Positions 30,165 through 38,662 of a stretch of DNA of 43,734 nucleotides are shown piece by piece (position 1 is the first letter of the stretch; each line of letters begins with the position of its first letter). The stretch spans positions 1 through 43,734 of the forward strand of contig JACQZG010000046.1 in assembly GCA_016213935.1 (NCBI GenBank). Direction: 5' to 3'. The notes below the pieces were generated by a model. It searched no databases. It was given only the letters and a program-made list of their open reading frames with translations, and was not told the DNA's origin. The stretch is from Nitrospirota bacterium (GTDB lineage: Bacteria > Nitrospirota > Thermodesulfovibrionia > UBA6902). The translations under genes were made by a program, and so were the position numbers.

Positions 30165-31691
30165 TTATTCATCCATGTCCTTGCGCGTCACCCTGAGTAT
30201 TTCTTCGACAGTGGTTATGCCGCGGATGACCTTGTCAACCGCATCATCCTTCAGCCCCTTGAATCCCGAACTCACGGCGGCGCTTCTTATCGCCTGCGCG
30301 TCGTTTCTCTCCACGGTCATCTTTCTTATCTCAGGGGTTATCTCAAGGAGTTCATAAATCCCTGTCCTTCCGTGGTAACCCTTGCCGAGGCATTTGCCGC
30401 AGCCTTTGCCTCTGTAAAGCACATCGGGCGCTTTGCCTGAATTAAGGTACGCGGTCTCTTCAGCAGAAGGTTTGTAAGATTCTCTGCAGTGGGGGCATAT
30501 CACTCTGACGAGCCGCTGGGCGAGAACGCACACGAGCGAGGACGCCACGAGAAAAGGCTCTATCCCCATGTCAATGAGGCGCGTGATAGCGCTTGGAGCA
30601 TCGTTCGTATGAAGAGTGCTGAGTACAAGATGCCCGGTAAGCGAGGCATGCACTGCTATCTCCGCGGTCTCGAGGTCCCTTATCTCTCCAACCATCATGA
30701 TATCAGGGTCCTGCCTGAGTATGGCGCGCAGTCCTGACGCGAATGTCAGCCCTATTTTGGGATTGACATGCATCTGGCCGATTCCCGAAAGCTGGTATTC
30801 GACAGGGTCTTCCACAGTGATTATATTTCTCTCTTCGGTATTGAGCCTCAGAAGCGCGCCGTAAAGCGTGGTCGTCTTTCCCGAGCCTGTCGGGCCTGTG
30901 ACGAGGATTATTCCGTTCTGCCTCGAGAGGGCATCCCTAAATGAATCAAGTATCGATTCCGAGAGGCCGAGAGTTTCGAGGCTCATGACGCCTACCTGCC
31001 TGTCAAGAAGCCTGAGGACAGCCCTCTCTCCCAGTGAAGTCGGGATGATGGATACCCTTATGTCTATGTCCTTGCCTCCCACCAGCAGTTTTATCCTTCC
31101 GTCCTGCGGGAGCCTCTTTTCGGCTATATCGAGATTCGCTATGATCTTTATTCTCGATATCAGGGCTTCCTGGACTATCTTGGGAGGGGAGAGTATCTTT
31201 CTGAGGATGCCGTCCACCCGCAGCCTGACCTCAACCCCTTTTTCATAAGGCTCGACATGGATGTCGCTTGCGCGTTCCTTGACGGCCTCAAGAAGCAGGG
31301 CGTTGATAAGGCGCGTTATCGGCGCTTCCTCAGTCAGTTCGAGAAGGTCTTTCGGGGATTCGAACTCCGTGGCTATCATGGAGAGGTCTTCTCCCCTGAT
31401 ATCCCCCATCACCTGGTCCATCTTGCTTGTTCTGCTGTATATCCTGTTGATCGCGCCGAGGATAATATCTTCTGCGGCCTTCACGGGATGAGGCTTCAGT
31501 TCGAGTTTTATGGCGAGGTCTCTGAGGGCGGATATGCCCCGGTTGTCCGATACCGCGGCGACGAGCTCCCCGTTCTCGATTTTTAAAGGGAGCATAAGGT
31601 TGCCTTTGACAAAATGGAGCGGGAGGTCCTGGAGCAGGGAAAACTCTATCTCCTCGTCTTCGATTTTGGTTAACTGCTCCAAATGCTTCAT
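30165..31691 (-). CDS. gspE: Type II secretion ATPase GspE
   Basis: This 508-aa cytoplasmic ATPase has an N-terminal regulatory domain, then Walker A GPTGSGKTTTLYGALL (near residue 265), the Asp box ITVEDPVEYQL, Walker B DPDIMMVGEIRDLETAEI and the His box ASLTGHLVLSTLHTNDA. A tetracysteine zinc loop (CPHCRES near 398 and CGKCLGKG near 430) is characteristic of GspE and PilB. The start ATG overlaps the gspD stop as ATGA. The enzyme powers pseudopilus assembly. Confidence 0.96.
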   Translation of the reverse strand: MKHLEQLTKIEDEEIEFSLLQDLPLHFVKGNLMLPLKIENGELVAAVSDNRGISALRDLAIKLELKPHPVKAAEDIILGAINRIYSRTSKMDQVMGDIRGEDLSMIATEFESPKDLLELTEEAPITRLINALLLEAVKERASDIHVEPYEKGVEVRLRVDGILRKILSPPKIVQEALISRIKIIANLDIAEKRLPQDGRIKLLVGGKDIDIRVSIIPTSLGERAVLRLLDRQVGVMSLETLGLSESILDSFRDALSRQNGIILVTGPTGSGKTTTLYGALLRLNTEERNIITVEDPVEYQLSGIGQMHVNPKIGLTFASGLRAILRQDPDIMMVGEIRDLETAEIAVHASLTGHLVLSTLHTNDAPSAITRLIDMGIEPFLVASSLVCVLAQRLVRVICPHCRESYKPSAEETAYLNSGKAPDVLYRGKGCGKCLGKGYHGRTGIYELLEITPEIRKMTVERNDAQAIRSAAVSSGFKGLKDDAVDKVIRGITTVEEILRVTRKDMDE

Positions 31692-33739
31692 CTCACGTCA
31701 AGGCTGCCCAACCCTGTGTTGTACGGCCCCAAATGCATGTATTTGTCATCTTCGGTTCCGGAGGATTGAGGGGAGATAACGGGATTCTTTTCTCCGGGGG
31801 ACTGCTGTATGTTGAGCCTGAAATTGGGCTCTGCATAAAGCACTTCCGGGTGCGGGGAGAACTCGGCAATCGCGTCTTCAACCTTTAGTTTTTTTCTGAG
31901 CTTTATATGGTATATCTTCAGTTCTTTTATGACGGTCAGGATAGCGGCGCCGTGTCCCGTGATTATCTCCTGGGCCGTCTCTTCCGAAACATCATCCCTG
32001 AACCTCACCAGAAGCTCGTCTTCGGGAAACTGGCGCTCTTCCATGGAGAAAGCCCTGTGCTTGATTCCCGTTATATCGCTTAACTGGGATGAGTCTTTTA
32101 TTATGTGCGGCGTAAGGAAGAGCAGAAGGTTTGTCTTGGTCTTTGTGGTGGTTTTATATTTAAAGAACCAGCCCAATAACGGAATATCGCCGAGGAGGGG
32201 GGTTTTGCCTATGCCTTCCTCATCCTTTTCCTGCATGAGCCCGCTAATCACGACGGTCTGCGAGTCTTTTACGACTATGGATGTCTTTGTCGAGCGCTTT
32301 GTAGTAGTGGGACCTACTGTCGTAAAGATTGTTTCAGAGGTTTTTTTTACGGAAGATATCTCCTGATAAATATCGAGGTTTACATAATCGCCTTCTGTTA
32401 TCTGGGGCGTTATCTTAAGGCTTATGCCGACATCTTTTCTGTCGATATTAGTGCTGTAAGTGCTCGCGACAGTATCGGCATTTCCCTCTCTTTTAGAGAT
32501 GAAAGGAACGTTTTCGCCTACCACTATTTCCGCCTCCTCATGGTCTGAAGTGAGGATCTGGGGGGTGGAAAGTATATCAACCGCGTTCTGAAAATCGCTC
32601 AGGCTGAAGATGGCGGCAAAGCCCGGAACGGTGATGTTTTCGGAATCAGAGCCAACAGTCGATCCCGGTATCGTCAGAAAATTGCCCATTCCGCCTGCCG
32701 AGAAGCCGGAGAGTCCGTCGATGATGGACAGCACTGTTTCAGAACTGAGATTGCCAACCCCTCCAATAACAATCGGCTCGCCGTTATGCCTGGCTACCGC
32801 CCTCCACTTTGCCCCGATATCCTTGAGTTTGTCTATCGAGGCTTCTATAATCATGGCTTCGACATACACCTGTTTTTTTCTCTTGTCGAGAGATTTAATC
32901 ACGTCAAGGATATTGTTGAAGTCAGAGGGAGGAGCCACGATTACAAGCGAATTGGTCGCCTTGTCCGGCGTTATGCTGATTCTTGAGACAGATTCGCTCA
33001 GCGTATCCTGGGGATCCTTCGGCGTTGTCTGGCTTGCGGCGCGGGTGCTTCTTATTATACCTTCAAGCACTTGAGCGAGTTCTGTAGCGTCGGCGTGCTC
33101 GACAAAATATACATGTATCTTTGAAGGCTCGTTATGCGTTGGAGGCTGGTCGATCTTTGAGAGTATTCCCGACACCTTTTCAACATTGGATGCCGAATCG
33201 ACGATGAGCAGGAGATTGCGCGGCCCGAAAAAAGAGAGGAGCCCTTCTTTGGAGACCACGGGCCTCAGGAATTTCAGCGCCTCGTTGGCGTCTATATGCT
33301 GAAGGGTGAGTATCTTGGTTATGAACCGGTCGTTTACGGGCATCTCCTGCCCGCCGGGGATCTCGCCCGATTCTTTAGCGTTCACGGACGGGATTATTGT
33401 GTATGTTTTTGACCCTGCCGGCATTATGGTAAAACCCTTCATGTTGAGAACGGATGTGAAGAGGGTGAAAGATTCCTCGACAGTCAGCCTTGTCGGCGCC
33501 ACTATCGTTATCGTGCCTTTGATCTTTTCGTCGAAGATAAAATTAAATCCCGTTATCTTGCTGATGAATTTAATAATGGTCGGCATATCCACATCAACGA
33601 AGTTGAACGCTATTTTTGCGTCATTCCGCCCGGTTTCAACGGCAGTATCGGGATCGTCCGCGAATGACGGCCATGACATGAATATCAGTATGAGGGTGAG
33701 TAGTGCAGCTGCAAGCTTCGCTTTATTTCTTTTTTTCAT
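31688..33739 (-). CDS. gspD: Type II secretin GspD with C-terminal propeptide-like extension
   Basis: This 683-aa outer-membrane secretin has a signal peptide (residues 1-27), N0 (IAFNFVDVDMPTIIKFISKI), N1 and N2-type domains (KILTLQHIDANEALKFL, IHVYFVEHADATELAQVL) and the secretin barrel with VPFISKREGN and GKTPLLGDIPLLGWFFK, ending TPHIIKD near residue 545. About 115 residues follow that secretins normally lack: ELLVRFRDDVSEETAQEI, IYHIKLRKKLKVEDAIAEF and HPEVLYAEPNFRL. These match the inhibitor-I9/fervidolysin-type prodomain that folds subtilases. The last 40 residues are low in complexity. The extension is in frame and directly coupled to gspE, so it is real. Confidence 0.93.
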   Translation of the reverse strand: MKKRNKAKLAAALLTLILIFMSWPSFADDPDTAVETGRNDAKIAFNFVDVDMPTIIKFISKITGFNFIFDEKIKGTITIVAPTRLTVEESFTLFTSVLNMKGFTIMPAGSKTYTIIPSVNAKESGEIPGGQEMPVNDRFITKILTLQHIDANEALKFLRPVVSKEGLLSFFGPRNLLLIVDSASNVEKVSGILSKIDQPPTHNEPSKIHVYFVEHADATELAQVLEGIIRSTRAASQTTPKDPQDTLSESVSRISITPDKATNSLVIVAPPSDFNNILDVIKSLDKRKKQVYVEAMIIEASIDKLKDIGAKWRAVARHNGEPIVIGGVGNLSSETVLSIIDGLSGFSAGGMGNFLTIPGSTVGSDSENITVPGFAAIFSLSDFQNAVDILSTPQILTSDHEEAEIVVGENVPFISKREGNADTVASTYSTNIDRKDVGISLKITPQITEGDYVNLDIYQEISSVKKTSETIFTTVGPTTTKRSTKTSIVVKDSQTVVISGLMQEKDEEGIGKTPLLGDIPLLGWFFKYKTTTKTKTNLLLFLTPHIIKDSSQLSDITGIKHRAFSMEERQFPEDELLVRFRDDVSEETAQEIITGHGAAILTVIKELKIYHIKLRKKLKVEDAIAEFSPHPEVLYAEPNFRLNIQQSPGEKNPVISPQSSGTEDDKYMHLGPYNTGLGSLDVR

Positions 33740-33776
33740 TCCGCTTCTCCTAAATATTCGTAATCGCCGGTTTGTA

Positions 33777-34688
33777 TTATTTCAGTTCGTATGTCAGCGA
33801 CATTTTCTGATTGTTTCTTATTATATCAAGGTTTACATTATTAGTCCCTCTGATTGCGGACATCGCCTGAATGGCGACTTCGGGGTTTGATATCTCGAGG
33901 TTGTTGACTCTCAGAAGAATATCCCCGTTCTTGAGGCCGAGGTTTTCATAAAGCCCGCCGGGTTTCACTTCGCTTATAGAATAACCGTCCTGCTTGCCGT
34001 TTACGAAGTTAGGAAGGAGCCTCGCGTCGGTCAGTATCTTCTCCGGGTTCTCCATCGAGGATTGAACCTGTTTCCGGTCAACCTGGAATTTTCTCTTGCC
34101 CACCTTCTTCACGAAAGGTTCTTTAGAAGCTGAAAGCGTTTCCGGCTGGTAATTGTAGGCGTTATTGTCAGGCAGGACGGCGGTTTGAATCATCTCCAGC
34201 GTTTGAGTAATTCCGTTAGAGATTATTTTGACAGATTCGCTCAGGACTTCTGTGAGAATGCCGTAATTGGATACGGCTTCACCAAGCGCGAAGACCTCAG
34301 CTTTGTTCGCGGACGGGCCGGAGGTATCTATGATAATTGCGTAACTCAGGTTCTCAGGGCCTGTGACGGTTCCGATAAGCCTGAGGCTCGCAAGGGATGT
34401 CTCTGCCGTTTCAGCCTGAGCTTTTTCCGCCTCCGGAGGGGCAATTATATAAAATCTCATTGGCGGGCCGAAAGGGTTCTTGGCAACGATCGGGGAATAA
34501 CCGGTGATATCACGGATGATGTTGGAAGTTTCAGCGGGCGCGTTTCCCTCGACTCCGGCAGATATGTCTTTGTTGCCGTAAGAATAGAAGGTGACGAGCG
34601 CGCGGGCGGCATACAGCGTTGAAATCAGTATCAGGAGGAGCAGAACATAATTGATAAGCCGGAGTTTTTTAACAGAAAACTGAAGCAT
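33777..34688 (-). CDS. gspC: Type II secretion protein GspC with PDZ domain
   Basis: This 303-aa bitopic inner-membrane protein is the first gene of the operon. Its helix is at residues 10-30 (LINYVLLLLILISTLYAARAL). The homology region follows (IVAKNPFGPPMRFYIIAPP, then SLRLIGTVTGPENLSYAIII), which contacts the N0 domain of GspD. The C-terminal part is a PDZ domain (GYSISEVKPGGLYENLGLKN, then GDILLRVNNLEISNPEVAIQ). GspC links the inner platform to the secretin and may select substrates. No ribosome site lies before the ATG. gspD follows 37 bp later. Confidence 0.9.
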   Translation of the reverse strand: MLQFSVKKLRLINYVLLLLILISTLYAARALVTFYSYGNKDISAGVEGNAPAETSNIIRDITGYSPIVAKNPFGPPMRFYIIAPPEAEKAQAETAETSLASLRLIGTVTGPENLSYAIIIDTSGPSANKAEVFALGEAVSNYGILTEVLSESVKIISNGITQTLEMIQTAVLPDNNAYNYQPETLSASKEPFVKKVGKRKFQVDRKQVQSSMENPEKILTDARLLPNFVNGKQDGYSISEVKPGGLYENLGLKNGDILLRVNNLEISNPEVAIQAMSAIRGTNNVNLDIIRNNQKMSLTYELK

Positions 34689-34696
34689 TTGATTAG

Positions 34697-34723
34697 ATTA
34701 TATGATTGAAAAATTCATGTCAA
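34697..34723 (-). promoter_or_regulatory. Candidate promoter of the gsp operon
   Basis: On the minus strand TTGACA, 15 nt, TATAAT: both boxes are perfect but the spacer is short. The predicted start of transcription falls within a few bases of the gspC ATG, which lacks a ribosome site, so the messenger may be nearly leaderless. TGTCAA-N6-TTGACA (34718-34735) is an inverted repeat that also gives a -35-like box for the plus strand. Confidence 0.45.
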
Positions 34724-34784
34724 TATGTCTTGACACTATGTATAATATATAATAACTTTAATTCTGCAGTAATGTGGAGGGGCA

Positions 34785-35825
34785 ATGAAAGCTCACCTTT
34801 GCAGAGGCAGGCTGTCTTTGGCAATAATTCTCGCCAGTCTTGCGATATCTGTTTCCTTATTGATGAAAATCGCGGTGTCTCATGAGCATTCCCTTGACGG
34901 TTTGAGAGGAGAGCCTTTTTCTGCCCCTTCTTATGTGCAGCCTATGGAGCCGGGGTGGGAGAATCAGCCGATAATATATGAGGCGTCTGTCGGTAGCGCC
35001 GATATAGCAGTGACCCTTGATCAGCAGATGTTTACCGCCTTCAAGCCCCTTATTCAGAACTACGCGCTTCAGCATGGGCTTAAGATAGCAATAAATGAGG
35101 GAACTTGCGGCATCACCTCCGGCATGCTTTCTGATAAGAGCATAGACATCGGGGGATTCTGCTGCCCTCCGGGCAAGACAGACAGGCTTCCGGGTTTGAG
35201 TTTTCATACCGTAGGGATAGCTTCCATTGCTTTAATCGTGCATCCTGAAAACCCTGCTGAGGAGATTTCCATTGACGAGGCAAGGCTTGTATTCATGGGA
35301 GATATCAAGAGATGGCCTGATCTCTCTAATTATGACAGTGAAAAACAGTTTGATGTTGCCGTAAAGCCGGTCGGCAGGCTTCACTGTAAGATAAGGCCCG
35401 GCCATTGGAGGCTGCTTCTTGCCAACGATGACCTCTTCGCCCCCAACCTCCTGGAGGTCGGCGCGATACCGGACATGATTGCTCAGGTCTCTTCAGAAAA
35501 GGGAGCAATAGGTTATGAAACGTTGTGGATGGCGTACTATTTTAAGGACCGCGGCAATGTCAAGGCGCTTAAGATTAATGGTTATGACCCGGGTGATGCT
35601 TCAGCCGTAATTTCAGGGAAGTACCCGATTTACCGGACTTACAACCTTACTACCTGGAGCGGAAAGGATGTTGAGAAGAAGCATGCCAGGGAGCTTGTTG
35701 AGTATCTTATGACCGCCGTTGATAAACTTGAAGGCAAGTATAATTTCATCCCTGTTTCCAGGCTCAGGGAGGCGGGCTGGAAATTCAAAGGGGACGAATT
35801 GGTGGGCGAACCGGATGGGCAGTAA
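34785..35825 (+). CDS. PstS/PBP-like periplasmic binding protein
   Basis: This 346-aa exported protein has a signal sequence or anchor (LSLAIILASLAISVSLLMKI). The mature part has the PBP-like fold of phosphate and other oxyanion binders: QQMFTAFKPLIQNYALQHGL, ININEGTCGITSGML-like ligand loop (residues 104-119), HTVGIASIALIVHPENPAEE, VSSEKGAIGYETLWMAYYF and KYPIYRTYNLTTWSG. No ABC permease genes follow. Instead it overlaps a diguanylate cyclase gene by 11 nt, so the binding protein probably reports a ligand to that membrane sensor. TGGAGGGG precedes the ATG. The ligand is not known. Confidence 0.82.
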   Translation: MKAHLCRGRLSLAIILASLAISVSLLMKIAVSHEHSLDGLRGEPFSAPSYVQPMEPGWENQPIIYEASVGSADIAVTLDQQMFTAFKPLIQNYALQHGLKIAINEGTCGITSGMLSDKSIDIGGFCCPPGKTDRLPGLSFHTVGIASIALIVHPENPAEEISIDEARLVFMGDIKRWPDLSNYDSEKQFDVAVKPVGRLHCKIRPGHWRLLLANDDLFAPNLLEVGAIPDMIAQVSSEKGAIGYETLWMAYYFKDRGNVKALKINGYDPGDASAVISGKYPIYRTYNLTTWSGKDVEKKHARELVEYLMTAVDKLEGKYNFIPVSRLREAGWKFKGDELVGEPDGQ

Positions 35826-37779
35826 GAATTCTCTTCTTGATCTTATAGATTATTTGCACAGACGTACATCTCTTGCATTCAAAATGGTCGTTATATCTGT
35901 CCTGGCAGGAGTGAGCGTCTGGGTAGTTCTTGATTACATTCAGTCCCGCAAGCTGAAAGATATTTTTCACGCGCAGCTTGAAGAGAGGCTCGGCCAGCAG
36001 GCGCTGAGGGACAGGCTCAATTTCGATAAATACGTAAAAAGCCATTTACAGCTTGCCAAACTCTTTATATCCCAAAAGAGCTTCGGCGATTATGTGGAAA
36101 GCCGGAAATGGCATAGTAAATCCGAAGAAAACGGCGGCGTGAAATATTACGACCGTTATCCTCCGTGGTTTCCCCAGCTTTCCGTGCTGAGGGGATTTGC
36201 CCAGCCGCGTTTTGTGGCGCTTGCAGATGCGCAAGGGGAGATCAGGGAAGTATACTCGGAAAGGAATAACGATATCCCTTCACTACTTCTTCATCCTTCG
36301 CCTTTATTGCTGGCAAAGAGCGACGGAGACAACTTCATCACCGAGATTAACGGGCTCCCTTTTCTGATAGCATCAAAATCGTATTCAAACAATAGCGGAG
36401 AGTTGAAGGCGATTCTGCTTGTTGCCTCGCCCTTTGACGAGGAGTTTCTCTCTTCGGCGGCAGGTTATCTGCCTGAAGGCCATTTTGTCGCGCTTCTTAC
36501 TTCAGAAGAGAAGCCGCGTATACTGATGAGCAGCAGCCGGAGCCTATCTCCGGGGCTTCAGCTTGACCTGCTGCAGGAGAAATATCTTATCACCGGCATG
36601 GAGTTTTTTGATTACGGCTCGGCGGAGCGTGCAATAAGGCTCATTTCTCTCATCTCAAAATCAGAGGTTGAGTCACTGACAAAGACGGTCTTTCTCAAGG
36701 AGAGGCAGCATCGCGCGATAGCTGCCCCCATTTTCATACTCTTTTTTACGCTTATCATGCTGTGGATAACAAGGCGTGTTCAGCGCCTGACCAGCAATAT
36801 CGCCGAATTTTCCACGAAACATCTGGGAGTCCCGATGGAGAGCATGAGTAAGGGCGACCAGCTTATGATCCTTGAAGAGAGTTACCGCAGATTAACCGAT
36901 GAGGTTCTCGAGTCCCGCGAGCAATTGGTGAAAGAGGCTGAAGAACGGATGGTGCTTGAAAGAAGGAATCTCATGATGGGCCAAAAAGAAAGGCAGCTTG
37001 AACTGCTGATGTCGGTAACGGAAACGCTTAATGTCGGCATCCTGATACACGGGGCTAACGGCCTGGAGGCGGCCAACAAACAGATGGAGCATTTCATAAG
37101 TGCTTGCGGAGGTGCTGATTTTTTCACTATCGGGCAGGGCGATGTTGAAGAAAGGACAGTGGTTGACAGAACCGGCATAAACCATATTTTTGAGGTAAGC
37201 GGCCATACGATCATAGATGAAAAGATAATACTTGTGCGCGACATAACTGAGCTTAAAGCCCATACCGAGCTTCTTGAGCACATGGCCCTGCACGATTCAC
37301 TTACAGGACTGCCGAACCGAACGCTGTTTTACGACCGGCTGGAACATGCCATTTACATGGCACAGCGCGAAGAGTCCGCTTTTGCAGTGCTAATGATAGA
37401 CCTTGACGGGTTTAAACTGATAAATGACACTCTCGGCCACCACATCGGAGACCTTGTTCTTCAGGAGATTGCCAAGCGGATGCTTGACGTGCTTAGAAAA
37501 GCCGATTCAGTGGCCAGGCTCGGCGGCGACGAATTCGGCGTCTTGCTCCTTAAGGTTGACGGAATCAATGACGCAAAGGAGGTTGCCTACAAGCTGCTGA
37601 ACAACCTTAAGAGGCCGATGGGGCTTGCGGATGAAAGCCTCAATGTCGGGGCAAGCATAGGAATAGTGCTTTATCCTGATCACGGCAACAGCACCGACTC
37701 GCTTGTCAGGAACGCCGACCTTTCAATGTATGTCGCCAAAAGAAGCGGAAGGGGGGTAAGTGTTTATGCGAGGGAGTAG
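35815..37779 (+). CDS. Membrane-bound diguanylate cyclase (GGDEF) with periplasmic sensor
   Basis: This 654-aa sensor enzyme makes cyclic di-GMP. It has a helix at about residues 22-42, a periplasmic region to about 300 with Cache-like character (LNFDKYVKSHLQLAKLF, then PFLIASKSYSNNSGELKAIL), a second helix at 301-320, a HAMP-like stretch, a coiled coil, a short PAS-like part, and a GGDEF domain. The active motif GGDEF (570-574) and the inhibitory I-site R561-x2-D564 are intact. An open frame begins earlier (35719), but ATG 35815 is preferred; it overlaps the binding-protein stop by 11 nt. The stop lies 3 bp from the convergent mtnP end. Confidence 0.9.
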   Translation: MGSKNSLLDLIDYLHRRTSLAFKMVVISVLAGVSVWVVLDYIQSRKLKDIFHAQLEERLGQQALRDRLNFDKYVKSHLQLAKLFISQKSFGDYVESRKWHSKSEENGGVKYYDRYPPWFPQLSVLRGFAQPRFVALADAQGEIREVYSERNNDIPSLLLHPSPLLLAKSDGDNFITEINGLPFLIASKSYSNNSGELKAILLVASPFDEEFLSSAAGYLPEGHFVALLTSEEKPRILMSSSRSLSPGLQLDLLQEKYLITGMEFFDYGSAERAIRLISLISKSEVESLTKTVFLKERQHRAIAAPIFILFFTLIMLWITRRVQRLTSNIAEFSTKHLGVPMESMSKGDQLMILEESYRRLTDEVLESREQLVKEAEERMVLERRNLMMGQKERQLELLMSVTETLNVGILIHGANGLEAANKQMEHFISACGGADFFTIGQGDVEERTVVDRTGINHIFEVSGHTIIDEKIILVRDITELKAHTELLEHMALHDSLTGLPNRTLFYDRLEHAIYMAQREESAFAVLMIDLDGFKLINDTLGHHIGDLVLQEIAKRMLDVLRKADSVARLGGDEFGVLLLKVDGINDAKEVAYKLLNNLKRPMGLADESLNVGASIGIVLYPDHGNSTDSLVRNADLSMYVAKRSGRGVSVYARE

Positions 37780-37782
37780 CAT

Positions 37783-38571
37783 TTATATTTTGGCATCCTT
37801 CAGGGCATTGCCGCATCCGCACCCTCTTTCACCGGGTACCAGCCTGAATGCTTCTTTCAGGATATCTTTTATCTTATCATTTGCTTCTCTCATGGCTTCC
37901 ATCACCTCTGAGACGGTCAGCCTCTTCTTCTTGATGCCGGCGGCATAGTTTGCCACGACTGACAATCCCGAGTAGCATATTTCGGCTTCCCTTGCCAGCG
38001 CAGCCTCGGGCATGCCTGTCATCCCCACGACATCCCCTCCCATTTTACCGAAACTCTTTATCTCTTGTGCTGTCTCAAGCCTCGGCCCTTCTACAGCCAC
38101 ATACGTTCCCCCGTCTTTCAATTTGATATTTGAGGAAACGCAAGCTCTTGTCAGAACCTTTCTCATTTCAGGGCAGTAGGGTTCAGTGAAGTCTATATGG
38201 ACTATGCCCTGTTTCCCATCATAAAATGTTGATTTCCTGTTCCTTGTCATGTCTATTACCTGACTCAGGATAACGATGTCTCCGGGTTTAAGCCCTTTTT
38301 TAATGCATCCTGCAGCGCTAACGGATATGATCCTGCTGACGCCCAGCTTGCGGAATCCCCATATATTTGCCCTGTAATTTATCAGGTGAGGAGGAATTGA
38401 ATGGCGGCTGCCGTGTCTCGGCAGGAAGATCACCTCATTACTGCCTATTCTGCCTGTAAAATATTTATCCGAAGGTTTGCCAAAGGGAGTCATAACGGTT
38501 TTGGAACCTTTTATTGTGAGCCCCTTTATCTCATAAAGCCCGCTTCCGCCTATTACCCCTATCTTTGCCAT
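37783..38571 (-). CDS. mtnP: S-methyl-5'-thioadenosine phosphorylase
   Basis: This 262-aa phosphorylase of the PNP/MTAP family splits methylthioadenosine (or a related nucleoside) with phosphate, recycling adenine and methionine sulfur. Signature parts are GVIGGSGLYE, FLPRHGSRHSIPPHLINYRA, SVSAAGCIKKGLKPGDIV, GGTYVAVEGPRLETAQEIKS and GMTGMPEAALAREAEICYSG. The Met and Glu around the purine site are as in MTAP. GAGGAATCA precedes the ATG. It is divergent from tldD with a 91 bp gap that should hold both promoters. Substrate preference among methylthioadenosine, inosine and methylthioinosine cannot be settled by sequence alone. Confidence 0.93.
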   Translation of the reverse strand: MAKIGVIGGSGLYEIKGLTIKGSKTVMTPFGKPSDKYFTGRIGSNEVIFLPRHGSRHSIPPHLINYRANIWGFRKLGVSRIISVSAAGCIKKGLKPGDIVILSQVIDMTRNRKSTFYDGKQGIVHIDFTEPYCPEMRKVLTRACVSSNIKLKDGGTYVAVEGPRLETAQEIKSFGKMGGDVVGMTGMPEAALAREAEICYSGLSVVANYAAGIKKKRLTVSEVMEAMREANDKIKDILKEAFRLVPGERGCGCGNALKDAKI

Positions 38572-38662
38572 TGATTCCTCCTCTAATCTTTGTCAGCTAC
38601 CTATTCATGTATAATAATATTCCCGTGAAAATATTTCCAAAAGAGAGCGGAGAGACAATACA

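Noticed and set aside
36892..37293. Two long minus-strand frames inside the GGDEF gene
   Set aside because: Shadows of the coding strand; composition and lack of motifs argue against genes.
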